From Diphasiastrum complanatum (lineage: Eukaryota; Streptophyta; Lycopodiopsida; Lycopodiales; Lycopodiaceae), in contig CM055100.1 in NCBI GenBank assembly GCA_029204225.1, positions 8,382,713-8,446,712 on the forward strand: a stretch of DNA of 64,000 nt, in the 5' to 3' direction. Positions 21,385 through 32,412 of the stretch are shown here, piece by piece (positions within the stretch are counted from its first letter, which is position 1; each line of letters opens with the position of its first letter). The notes below the pieces were generated by a model. That model was not told where the DNA came from and searched no databases. It saw only the letters and a list, made by a program, of their open reading frames with translations. A program made the position numbers and the translations under genes.

Positions 21385-24300
21385 TTGGAGGCTCTCCAAA
21401 GTGTGCTAATTTCAGAAGAATCAAGACAAGAGTACAAGCTCTTGAGGATGGACAAGCTTTCTCTCACTCATAATGATGGCAAAGCTCTCTTTGCCAAGGA
21501 TAAGCACAAAGAGAGGAGCAAGAACCAACATCAACAATCCTTAAGCAAGGACAAAGTCAAATCCAAAGACAAAGATGAGGAGGAAGATGATTCCTCTAAT
21601 GCTTCATCATCCAAGCTCAAGAAGAAGAAGAAGATCAAGTGCTTTTATTGTGGCAAGAAAGGTCATTATGCCACCAATTGCTTCAAAAAGAAGAATCAAC
21701 TCAAGCAAGCCAATATTACCAATGAGAAGGAAGATACTATTGCAAGTGATGGAGAGGGATCTCTTATGGTCTCTAGTTTATCATCTACTCCTTTCAAGAA
21801 GGACAGCCTATGGTATATTGATAGTGGAGCCTCTTCACATATGTGTAGCTCCAAGGACTCTTTCTCTTCTATTGCACCTTATGATGGAGTGAAGAAATCA
21901 ATATACACTGCAAATGATTTTGAATGTCCTATTGAAGGCATAGGGAACATTCCCTTGAAGCTTGCATCCTCTAAAGTTCTTTCTCTCTCTAGAGTTCCTT
22001 ATGTACCTAAGCTTACCAAGAATCTTATTAGTGTTGGCCAATTGCTTGATAATGGCCTTGATGTAAAATTCAATATTGATACTTGCACTATCAAGAAGAA
22101 TGATGAGATACTTGCATTAGGATCTAGATTTGGTGGCATCTATAAACTAGATCCAAATGAGTATGTGAATGCTTGTAATGTTGCTCTTGTGAACAAGCTC
22201 TCTATGGAGGAATTATGGCATAGGAGGTTGGGACATCCCAACTACAAATCCATGCTCTCTATGATCAAAGAGTCCAAAGCTATTGGCTTGCCAAAGTCAT
22301 TCTCCAAGAAGATCAAGCCTTGTGAGGCTTGTGCTATTGCTAAATCTCACAAAAAGCCATTTAAAAGATCTTCTATAAAAAGCAAGCATCCTTTGGAGTT
22401 AATCCACTTGAATGTGCATTTCTCATCAACTACAAGCAAGGGAGGAGCCACTTGTTTTGTTACTTTCATTGATGATTACACAAGATTCACTTGGATATAT
22501 CTTCTTGCTTCAAAATCTATGGTGTTTGATCATTTCCTTATTTTCAAAGCTTATGTAGAGAAGCAATTCTCATTCAAGATTAAAGCTCTTAGAAGTGATG
22601 GAGGTGGTGAATATATCTCCAATAAATTTCAAGATTTTTGTGAGCTTGAAGGCATTAAAAGAGAGTTTTCTTGTGCCTACTCTCCATCTCAAAATGGAGT
22701 GGCCGAGAGAAAGAATAGATCTCTATGTGAATGTGCAAAATCTATGAGAATTGAGGCATCTTTGCCCAAAGATTTTTGGGGAGAAGCCATTAATTGTGCA
22801 AATTATCTTTGCAATAGGCTCCCACATATAGCTCTTGGAGGAAAGTCACCATATGAAATCTTATTTTTGAAGAAGCCTAAGGTTGATCACCTTAGAGTTT
22901 TTGGATGCTTATGCTTTGTCCATATTCCCTTGGAAACAAGGAAGAAGGAAGATCCTAGTGCATGCAAAGGGATCATGGTTGGATACTCATCCACCAAGAA
23001 GGCCTATAGAGTCTTTATACTCTCTACTTCTCAAGTTATTGAAAGTAGAGATGTTGTCTTTCATGAAAATCAACACTCATCATTTGAAGAGGCCGAGATC
23101 AAGAAATGTATGGATGCATCATCAATTACTGATTTTGAAGACAATCATGATGTGATGGGGTCGAGATTTGAAGAAGACTCTCCTCGGATTTTTTCACCAA
23201 GAAGATCCATGAGAGATAGATCTGAGCCTAAGAGGCTCTCATATGTTGACAAAGGCAAACAAGTGGATCTTGATTCCACTAATTACGTTTTTTATGTCTC
23301 TCATGAAGAGCCAAAGAATGTACAAGAGGCACTCAATACCAAGGAGTGGTATGATGCCATGAAGCAAGACTATGATGCATTGATCACCAACAATACTTGG
23401 GAGCTTGTGGATCCTCCATCCAACAAGCATGTGATTGGTTGCAAGTGGGTATTTCGGATCAAGTTCAATCATGATGGCACCATCAACAAGCATAAAGCAA
23501 GATTATGTGCCAAAGGATTTGCTCAAATCCATGGTCTTGATTATGAGGAGACCTTTGCACCCATTGCAAAGATGGTGACAATAAGAATATTTATTTTTCT
23601 TGCTTGTTTTTTCAAGTGGAAGGTGTTCCAATTAGATGTATCCAATGCTTTTCTAAATGGTTATCTTGAGGAGGAGATCTATATGGAACAACCTCAAGGA
23701 TTCATCAAGGATGAGTCCAAAGTGTGCTTGCTCTTCAAAAGTCTTTATGGACTCAAGCAAGCACCAAGATCATGGTATTCAAGACTTAACTCTTTTCTTA
23801 TCTCACTAGGATTTACTCTTAGTGACTATGATCCTTCCATGTATCTAAAGTTTGTTGATAGCAATATTGTCATTATTCTAATTTATGTTGATGACATTAT
23901 TCTTTGTGGAAGTTGTATCAAGCTAGTTGATGAAACCAAGCTAGCACTTGGATGTGAGTTTAAAATGCAAGATATAGGAGAGATACATTACATCTTAGGC
24001 CTAGAAATTGATTTTTATGAAAATCATGTCTTTATATGCCAATCTAGATATGGTCACTCTATGTTGAAAAAATTCCATATGGAAAATTCTAAGAGCATAG
24101 ATACTCCAATGGAGCAAATTGTAAAAGATCCTAATAAAGGTGATGAAAGATCCTTTGAGGACATCACACTGTTTAGGAGTCTTGTAGGCTCCTTGATTTG
24201 GCTTACCATTACTAGGCCCGATCTTAGTTTTTGTGTGCACAAATTGAGTCAATTTATGCAAGATCCTAAGATCCATCATTGGAAGATGGCCAAGAGGATT

Positions 24301-24849
24301 CTAAGATATGTATCTTCATCTTGTGATTATGGTCTACTCTATAAAAGTGAAGATCTATCCATTATTGGCTACTCGGATTCGGACTTTGCAAGTGACAAGA
24401 TGGATCGAAAGTCTATTAGTGCATACACTATCTTTCTTGGAGGCAATCTAATATCTTGGCTTTCCAAAAAGCAAGATACTATATCTCTCTCTTCATGTGA
24501 GGCCGAGTACAAAGCACTCACTACAACTACCAAAGAAGTGCTTTGGATCAAGAGGTTATTAATGGAACTAAAGTGCATCAAGGAGGATGATCTACCAATG
24601 ATCAAGTGTGATAACATCTCGGCCCAAGCTCTTGCCAATAATCCCATATTTCATGCAAGAAGCAAGCACATAGAAGTGGCACACCATTTTGTGAGAGAAA
24701 AGCTTATTGGAGGAGAAATCTATTTGGAGTATGTCAACTCGTCCTCTTGTATTGCTGATCTACTCACCAAGCCTTTGAGCAAAAGTGCTTTCATCAAGCA
24801 TAGATCTAATCTTGGAGCTATATCAAGATCAATGCTCAAATCTTCATAG
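21385..24849 (+). CDS. copia pol: zinc knuckle, protease, integrase, RT, RNase H
   Basis: An uninterrupted frame of 1154 codons. Zinc knuckle C86-C89-H94-C99, protease active site D146 in WYIDSGASSHM, integrase zinc-binding HRRLGHPN with CEACAIAK, integrase core with D405 and E441 (35 residues between), reverse transcriptase YVDD at 834-837, and RNase H with GYSDSDFAS and ISLSSCEAEYKAL. The first catalytic position of the integrase core is N343 (AAT at 22411) in a place normally held by Asp, so the integrase is probably inactive. The apparent start is only the first ATG after the gag frameshift; the polyprotein would normally begin in gag. Confidence 0.93.
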   Translation: MEALQSVLISEESRQEYKLLRMDKLSLTHNDGKALFAKDKHKERSKNQHQQSLSKDKVKSKDKDEEEDDSSNASSSKLKKKKKIKCFYCGKKGHYATNCFKKKNQLKQANITNEKEDTIASDGEGSLMVSSLSSTPFKKDSLWYIDSGASSHMCSSKDSFSSIAPYDGVKKSIYTANDFECPIEGIGNIPLKLASSKVLSLSRVPYVPKLTKNLISVGQLLDNGLDVKFNIDTCTIKKNDEILALGSRFGGIYKLDPNEYVNACNVALVNKLSMEELWHRRLGHPNYKSMLSMIKESKAIGLPKSFSKKIKPCEACAIAKSHKKPFKRSSIKSKHPLELIHLNVHFSSTTSKGGATCFVTFIDDYTRFTWIYLLASKSMVFDHFLIFKAYVEKQFSFKIKALRSDGGGEYISNKFQDFCELEGIKREFSCAYSPSQNGVAERKNRSLCECAKSMRIEASLPKDFWGEAINCANYLCNRLPHIALGGKSPYEILFLKKPKVDHLRVFGCLCFVHIPLETRKKEDPSACKGIMVGYSSTKKAYRVFILSTSQVIESRDVVFHENQHSSFEEAEIKKCMDASSITDFEDNHDVMGSRFEEDSPRIFSPRRSMRDRSEPKRLSYVDKGKQVDLDSTNYVFYVSHEEPKNVQEALNTKEWYDAMKQDYDALITNNTWELVDPPSNKHVIGCKWVFRIKFNHDGTINKHKARLCAKGFAQIHGLDYEETFAPIAKMVTIRIFIFLACFFKWKVFQLDVSNAFLNGYLEEEIYMEQPQGFIKDESKVCLLFKSLYGLKQAPRSWYSRLNSFLISLGFTLSDYDPSMYLKFVDSNIVIILIYVDDIILCGSCIKLVDETKLALGCEFKMQDIGEIHYILGLEIDFYENHVFICQSRYGHSMLKKFHMENSKSIDTPMEQIVKDPNKGDERSFEDITLFRSLVGSLIWLTITRPDLSFCVHKLSQFMQDPKIHHWKMAKRILRYVSSSCDYGLLYKSEDLSIIGYSDSDFASDKMDRKSISAYTIFLGGNLISWLSKKQDTISLSSCEAEYKALTTTTKEVLWIKRLLMELKCIKEDDLPMIKCDNISAQALANNPIFHARSKHIEVAHHFVREKLIGGEIYLEYVNSSSCIADLLTKPLSKSAFIKHRSNLGAISRSMLKSS

Positions 24850-24867
24850 ATAATTTTTTAGGAGGAG

Positions 24868-25604
24868 TGTGAAGAATTGAAAAAGATTATCTATGTTAGA
24901 TATAGGGGTCTTATGTTTTTTACATCAAGCATCTAGGTGTAGGATGTTGATAGGAATAAATTTGGCATAGATGGCAAATTATGCATTTCCACTTGTAATG
25001 CCACTATTGAGCCAAAATAGAGTAAGGGGCTAAAAACTTGCTAATTAGAGTGTAGACAAGTGTAAAGTTTTTGTTTGATGAATTCCAAGAGGTCCAATAG
25101 GATTTAGAGGTGGAACCTTGTGAGGTCCAATAGGAAATTGAGGTGTGCTTGAATATAGTCCAATAGAATTAAGAGGTGCATAGATCAATGATCCAATAGG
25201 ATCAAGAGGTGACAAAATATGGTCCAATCATAGTTAAGCATAGTGGTAGCTCGTGGACCTACTAGTATCATTGTACTCCTCATTTTGAATGCAATTGATT
25301 TGGTGATTTCATGGATTTTGTGAGTTATTGGATTTCTAGCTTTCTCTCTCTACCCGAGAGCTCATGATGCATTTTCTCTCTCTACCCGAGGAGAGCAGCT
25401 TGTTTTTACTTAGATTATTTTTTGAATACTTTCCACACGTGTGAGTGAGAGTTGGAAGTGATTGAATGCATGTAGTAGTGTGTTTTTGCCATAGGATTCA
25501 AGATTGATCTTGAATCTCAATCTAGTCTTGATCTTGGTGCATCTACACACCTTAGGAGATCACAAGTACATGTAGTGGACAGTCCACACGTGTGAAATTC
25601 AACA
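24868..25604 (+). repeat. 3' LTR of the copia element
   Basis: Starts TGTGAAG after the purine tract and ends CAACA before the TCCAC duplication. One base longer than the 5' LTR. Confidence 0.95.
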
Positions 25605-26589
25605 TCCACTCTCTATATAAGTGGAAATGCGCCCTTCTTGAGGATGCCCCTTCCCAAGAATCATGTCGTGTGTATTATGATCTTAATCCATGTGGTGGAG
25701 TTATAAAAATACGCGTGGCGATGTAGTTCATGCCCGTTTGCGTGATTTAGTCGCTTTATATTTTGGTAAAGATTACATGATCAATTGGTCCTCCCAATCA
25801 CTTCAAGACAAAAATAAAATGATAGAGACTTTATATTCTGAATTCTCTCAATCCAATGCTTTAGTAGAACTTGGGCCTTGAATTCAATGTGCCTTTGGAT
25901 TCGAAACAAATGACAACTGATGAGAATAGCCGTGAGGAATCCCAAGAATCTTACGAAGCCAAGATGGTGCTCCAAAAGGGATTGGAGGAAGGTGAAAGGG
26001 GAATTATTGCAAAACAATCCCCAAAAGTATGAACAACAACGTAGGGCCACTGCCAAGAAACTCTTAAAACATGGCCAAAATCACTTGGGATCGAGAAGAA
26101 GGGTCAATCTAGAGGCCCAATTTGTAAGTGCAATATTTTTTACCATGATTCTATATTTGTAGTGAGATTGTTAATGTTTTTTATTGATAAACTATATCGT
26201 ATTGCTAAACTATGTTTTTTTGTTGAATTAGTGATTTTGGAAGACACATGACCGCCGCAGAGTACAAACAAGATTATGATCATGGATATGTTGGTCTTAA
26301 AGCTTTCATGGAATCCCATGGATTGTTTCCAATTGTGAACTCTTAACCTTTATTGTTTTGTGATTGTTTACTTTGTGGTTTACAAAATTGAATCTTTGAT
26401 TCTATTTTGTAGAAAGGCTCTACAACTCAAGCGTTCATGATGTGGAGGAAAATGTGAAAAATATTGAGAAGCAGAATGTGGAAGAGAACGTGAATGAGAG
26501 CGAAGGAGAGTTTGAAGATGTGGACACCAATGTACACCTACAAAACGAACGAAGCAAGAAGGGAGGAAGTGATGATGAGTAGAGATCTA

Positions 26590-26590
<1 letters not shown>
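25605..26590 (+). other. unrecognised exon-like segments downstream of the copia element
   Basis: A TATA-like TCTATATAAG lies at about 25612, right after the insertion. Open frames follow at 25690-25881 and 25920-26125 (ends near TTT|GTAAGTG), and an acidic Glu/Asn-rich segment at about 26405-26580. The basic part (RRATAKKLLKHGQNHLGSRRR) slightly resembles plant En/Spm-type accessory transposase sequences, but this is weak. I cannot join the pieces into one gene. Confidence 0.25.
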
Positions 26591-27947
<1,357 letters not shown>

Positions 27948-28794
27948 TTATTCATCATTGCAAGATTCAAATTCATCAGCCAATAGATCTTGCAACTCAT
28001 CTCCACTTAGATGATTTTTATCATCCCTATAAAACTCGGACCTTCTCTCAATATTGTCCTCATGCAGAGAATTACTATTGTCCTCATCATCATTTAAGTC
28101 AGAATCATTTGATTTATTTCTAAGGCTTTCAGGATTCATAAAACTTGAAGATATCTCAACATCTTCATCAGATATATTTGTGTTGTCCAAATTTAGATCC
28201 TCCATTTCATTCTCAATATATGCATTTTCATATACATGTCTTGCGCGTGGCTTAACTTGAACAACATACCACCAATTGTTGTTTAGTCGATCTGGTTGAA
28301 AAAATACCTACACATTTTAACAATTTTAAGATTAAAGATTTGTTATCATCATAAAATTTTGATTCACAATAAAAAGATGTAATGTAAAGTGTAGATGTTT
28401 AATATGATATTAGTTATGATGAACAATAAGAAAAAATGTGAAACTCTTACACACACCTGTTCAAAATGACCAGGCAACACTAGAATGTGTCTGAAAAATC
28501 CATGCTTAATCGATAGCAAAAAATCCACTATGATCTTTTTTACGGTTGCATTTGATCCTCTATAATTAATTTTGAACCATTTCACGTCAAATAAAAAATA
28601 TCTACCTATTTCACCAAAGTACACCTCATATACGCTTGTATAGTTCCTTCATACTCAAGCTCTCTAGAAATTGGACTTTGATCTCGAGCGCTGCTCCGAC
28701 TTTCTTGATGGAAAGATGCCATCACTCCACAATCATAAGTGCAGCATTTCATATCAATTAGTTCAATGCGATGATGACGACCATATGCCCACAT
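27948..28794 (-). pseudogene. CACTA transposase C-terminal region (DUF4216-like)
   Basis: The minus strand encodes TYDCGVMASFHQ, ELEYEGTIQ, then YFLFDVKWFKIN, then after an intron FFQPDRLNNNWWYVVQVKPR and an acidic tail ending at 27948. NSG/DCG-V-x-A, an ELEY motif, a hydrophobic F-x-C/V-x-W segment and W-x-V-V-x-x-KPR are the signature order of the DUF4216 region at the end of plant CACTA transposases. The intron 28298-28456 has GT-AG ends on the minus strand. A frame change at about 28625 splits the first exon. The transposase core is absent; the upstream neighbour is the TIR element at 28879. Confidence 0.6.
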
Positions 28795-28878
28795 TGCACT
28801 ATATTGTTGATATTGTTACATGCGGACTATAGTTAAAAAATAAATCAATCATCGTACATATAAATTTTGTCTACTTAA

Positions 28879-29876
28879 CACTAGAGTTGTTTTCAGCACA
28901 TTTTTGTGCGTGTGCGCACAAAAATGTGCATAAAACCCTTGGTCACTTGACAAGACATAACATGCCATCAAATGATTGAAATTTCAATCTTTCAATTGTA
29001 TGTGGAACTAGACTTGACTCTTCACTGTGGTATTGGAAGACTTAATTTTTGTTTTACTCAATTGATGGCAATTTGCCCCCAAAAAACTTCAATTTTTTGG
29101 CACTTTTTAGCACTTCACTTGGGTAACTTTAGGTGGACTTATATATCTCTATAGAACTCCAATTTTATTTTTTTAATAGACATGTTTCTATGGTCATAAA
29201 GGATTTTTGAAAGTAGACAGTCAAAAAAAGAGTTGTAAAATGCACCTCCAAAAGAGCTGAACCTTTCTAGCACCTTTCAATAATTTTTAATACTTTTCAG
29301 CACTTGACAATGGGTAACTTTAGATGCTTGATGCACATATTTATCTTTTCATAACTCCAAATTGAAAAAAAATTGATAGACATGTTTTTATGGTCATATA
29401 ATACTTTTTAAAGTAGACAAACCAAAAAAATATTGTTAAAATCATGATATTATACACTTATATATGATATTTTTAATTGTGGTGATTTTTATCAACACTT
29501 AAAAGGGTAACTTTGAATGCACGTATCTATTTCTATAGATCTCCAAATTCAATTTTTTTTTTATAGGCATGTTTCTATAATCATAAGGATTTTTCAAAGT
29601 AAACAAGCTAAAAATTAAATGTAAAATTCACAACAACGTAGTCCCATATATGAAAATATTGAAGTTTCATCAGTACCCCCACATGTTTAACACATCATAT
29701 CTTACACATAAGTTGCTCAAAATGAAGGTCTCAAAATCTTTAATCAATAAATGTACATAATGAAGAACACGCATGTGAAAGGATTTGATGTGATTCATCA
29801 TAGTTTATGAGATATGATATTTTGAATAAGTGCTTGAAATGCACACTTTTGTGTGCATTTTGAAACGACTCTAGTG
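28879..29876. mobile_element. roughly 1-kb TIR element with terminal hairpins, TTAA flanks
   Basis: The ends are CACTAGAGTTGTTT and its near-perfect inverse ACGACTCTAGTG, each bordered by TTAA (28875-28878 and 29877-29880). Just inside the left end is a perfect 15-bp palindrome arm pair (28896-28910 and 28915-28929) with a TGTG loop. Inside the right end AATGCACAC/GTGTGCATT forms a 9-bp stem (29838-29859). The interior has no coding frame and three diverged tandem units of about 190-200 bp beginning near GGGTAACTTT (29121, 29312, 29515). It looks like a non-autonomous DNA transposon. TTAA flanks suggest piggyBac- or Harbinger-like target choice; the family is not settled. Confidence 0.7.
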
Positions 29877-29930
29877 TTAAAAAAAATTGAGTTATAGACA
29901 AACCTTCCAATCACATCCTCTTAATATGTA

Positions 29931-29967
29931 TGTATACATATATACATACATACATACATATATATAT
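29931..29967. repeat. (TACA)n/(TATA)n microsatellite
   Basis: Short TACA and TA repeats lie between the TIR element and the copia-family LTR remnant. Confidence 0.8.
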
Positions 29968-29984
29968 TACAAGTGATTCCATTT

Positions 29985-30600
29985 TGTGAGAAATATCAAC
30001 TAGTTTGGTTGATTTATTTAGCAATTTTGAGGCCAACAAGAAATCTCAACTTAGAGATAGGTTTATTTTTGTCAATAAAGGCCTAAATAGTGTTTGTACT
30101 ATTTTTGGCAAGTAGATTTCTAGATGATGTCGTATTTGGACCCATTCTAATTGGCTAAAATAGTTACATTGCTAGAAAATCTAGGTTTTTGATGAAGTAC
30201 CAAGAAGTTTTCATTTTAGGGCTAGTTTAGGGCAATTGGCCAAGTGGAATTTTGGAAGATATAAATAGTAGTACAAGCATGGATAACTTATCTTTTGTAT
30301 TCTCATTTTATGTGGAGAATTCATCTTTTTTGATTCTATGTCCATCTCTTGGATATCTTGATTTGTGGTGTGTAGAATGTGAAATTTTTATGATTGATCG
30401 TGCATCCACACGTGTGAAGGATAGTAGGCTGCTACTGTAGTACAGACAGGTACAATAACAAGTCAAATCTAAGTGCTTATGATAAGATCTTCATGCATTT
30501 CTAAGTTCTAGCATGCATATAGTGGTTACTTCTATCTTGTAGCTCAATATAGATGTGCAACCAAATTTGGTCAAGATCTTAGTGATTCATTAAGTGTAGG
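29985..30600 (+). repeat. diverged LTR of copia family B (copy A)
   Basis: Starts TGTGAGAAATATCAACTAG and aligns along its length with the LTR at 53150-53822, including a TTTAGGGCAA segment and a shared CACACGTGTGAAGGAT block. Its right end and primer-binding site are missing; a TA-rich segment intervenes before the leader. Confidence 0.7.
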
Positions 30601-30739
30601 TGGACAAGGCTAGCCTCCGGCTTCAACGATAAAGGAGGTGATCGAAATAGACCATCAAATAGAGATTGTTCCAAATTGCTCATAATTGTGGATGTTACAT
30701 TCTATTACATGATATATCAAGATTCTAGCTTTTGTATAT

Positions 30740-31300
30740 AGTTTTTGCTTTATTCAATATTTTGCATTTTTGGAAGAACCCTAAATTTAATAGGATCTCT
30801 TGATTTCAAGTTGCTAAACTTTTCCAAGAGTGTGTTTCAAAATTAAAAGTTCATTATATTGAGGTGTAATCAAGTGTGATCAAGAAATCATCATTCTATG
30901 TGGTAGGATTTGCTAGAAGAGAGAAAAGGAGAGGCTAGATTGTTTCCAAATCTTTGTGATTTCTTCTTGAGTTTATTTGTTGATTTTCAAGAGAGTGGTA
31001 AGTGCATTGGAATAGGCTCAAAGAGAATATCAAATCGTTGCAACATGGCAACCTCAAATCCAACTAACTCAACCGAAGTTCTCGACTCAACCGATGCCCC
31101 ATATGTCGAAGTCCTTGACATGTTCAAAGTCACCGAACTGACCAACATCAAGGGCACTGAAGTAACTGTCATCGACAGATCCGAAGTCATCGACAAAGTA
31201 TTATTTAAACTACATTGGGCCTTTATTGGCCTGTTATCCTTACTAATTACTTTGGAGGGCCTAAAGAGAGAACCGCCTTGTTATTAAGGCTAATAGCTCC
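30740..31300 (+). pseudogene. copia family B leader with a foreign-looking ORF
   Basis: 30740-31010 matches the leaders at 45740-46026 and 54110-54296. After an ATG at 31046 that aligns with the gag start at 51492, only the first few codons (MATS) agree. The frame then encodes a Thr/Val/Asp-rich stretch with C-rich codons up to about 31200 that does not resemble copia gag. I do not recognise it. The uninterrupted AAGTGCATTGG at 31000-31010 corresponds to the CACTA insertion point at 46026. Confidence 0.5.
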
Positions 31301-31369
31301 TTTTGGGCCAATGAATATTATATTGCCTTGAAAAGCATTGATGCACTAAAAGTACATGACACATATCAT

Positions 31370-32026
31370 TCGATAATAGATTCTCTTATGTAGGGAATTA
31401 TCTATATTACACCATATATAGCTTTTGTAGTCAGTTCCTTAAGTTAGTATATGGCTAATTCTAGTATTAGACATTGGAAAGCTCTTATAAGAGTTATGAG
31501 ATACATTAGAACTACTATGGGCCAATCCATCTGTTATGGAAATTGGGTAGTTGATGTAGACACTCATAGATCCACATCTGGATCTACATTCTCCCTCAAT
31601 AGTGGTCTAATTTCATGGATTAGTCGGTACCAAATCTCAATAGGTCTATCGTCTACAAAATCATAGTATATCATTGTCTCTCAAGCAACAACTCTCAAGT
31701 GACAAAAGAAGCAATATGGTTGCAAAACTTAGTATCGAATGTTTGTTTGAAGCAGTATGGTTCGACAATTGTCTATTCTGATAATCAAAGTGCTATTGCT
31801 TTATCGGCCAACACTAGGTTTCATTCCAGGCATAAGCACATTGAAATCAAGTATCACTATGTCAAAAGTAAAGTTTTTGATAGAGAGGTAAGCTTGGAGT
31901 ACTGTCAAATGTGAGACATTATAACAAATATTTTCATGGAGGCGTTGAGCTTGGATGCACACAAAAGATTTTGTGCAAAACCAATTTTGAAGGTGAAGAC
32001 ATTCATGGATTCAGATTAAGGGGGAG
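31370..32026 (+). pseudogene. copia RNase H remnant
   Basis: Frames 31451-31666 and 31699-31914 encode VMRYIRTTMGQSI, STSGSTFSLNSGLISW, VYSDNQSAIALS and RHKHIEIKYHYVK, the usual end of copia pol. A stop at 31664-31666 falls where the SxxEAEY segment should be. A purine tract AAGGGGGAG ends at 32026, just before a TGTTGG LTR-like start. It is a different copia lineage from the 19385 element. Confidence 0.8.
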
Positions 32027-32412
32027 TGTTGGATTTATCTGAATAATCGATCTTTAATCTACATCCATTCATCTATCTAATTATGTAATTTTACTCATGT
32101 TTTTACATTGTCTGTAGAAATACACGGGAATGGCAATGACTTGCTCTAACGCTTTTTGCAAGTAGTTCCCAACAAGCCCAACTGGAAAAGTGATAGCGCA
32201 TTGTGGCTAAAGTGCCAATTGTCATCTGCAACCATACAACTATCTTCAACTGTCATTTGGATAACCCTAAATGACATTCATAACTAGTATAAATAGTTGA
32301 TCACTTTCTAGGTTAACTACTTCATCACTTCCTCTTTTTGCATATTAGTCTTGAAGATTAATATCTAGCATTGCTAAAATCACTTACTGCTTATTAGCGA
32401 AAATGTCAAACA
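32027..32412 (+). repeat. probable 3' LTR of a copia remnant (right end uncertain)
   Basis: Starts TGTTGGATTTATC immediately after the purine tract. It contains a TATAAATAG TATA-like element at about 32288. A CA dinucleotide at about 32411 could be its end, but there is no second copy to prove it. Confidence 0.45.

Larger units (their letters stand above)
19385..25604 (+). mobile_element. nearly complete Ty1/copia retrotransposon
   Basis: LTRs at 19385-20120 (736 bp) and 24868-25604 (737 bp) start TGTGAAG and end CAACA, and are flanked by TCCAC at 19380-19384 and 25605-25609. The LTRs differ at roughly a dozen to fifteen positions by eye. A primer-binding site follows the 5' LTR and a purine tract (AGGAGGAG) precedes the 3' LTR. 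Domain order gag, protease, integrase, reverse transcriptase, RNase H is that of copia. Gag is frameshifted and one integrase catalytic residue is changed. A relative without LTRs lies on the minus strand at 42166-44215. Confidence 0.95.

Noticed and set aside
25690-26162. Considered as a confident En/Spm accessory transposase
   Set aside because: The resemblance rests on a short basic stretch, and the exons cannot be joined convincingly.
28879-29876. Considered as a standard CACTA element because it begins CACTA
   Set aside because: Its flanks do not form a 3-bp direct duplication. TTAA on both sides and the lack of subterminal arrays argue against it.
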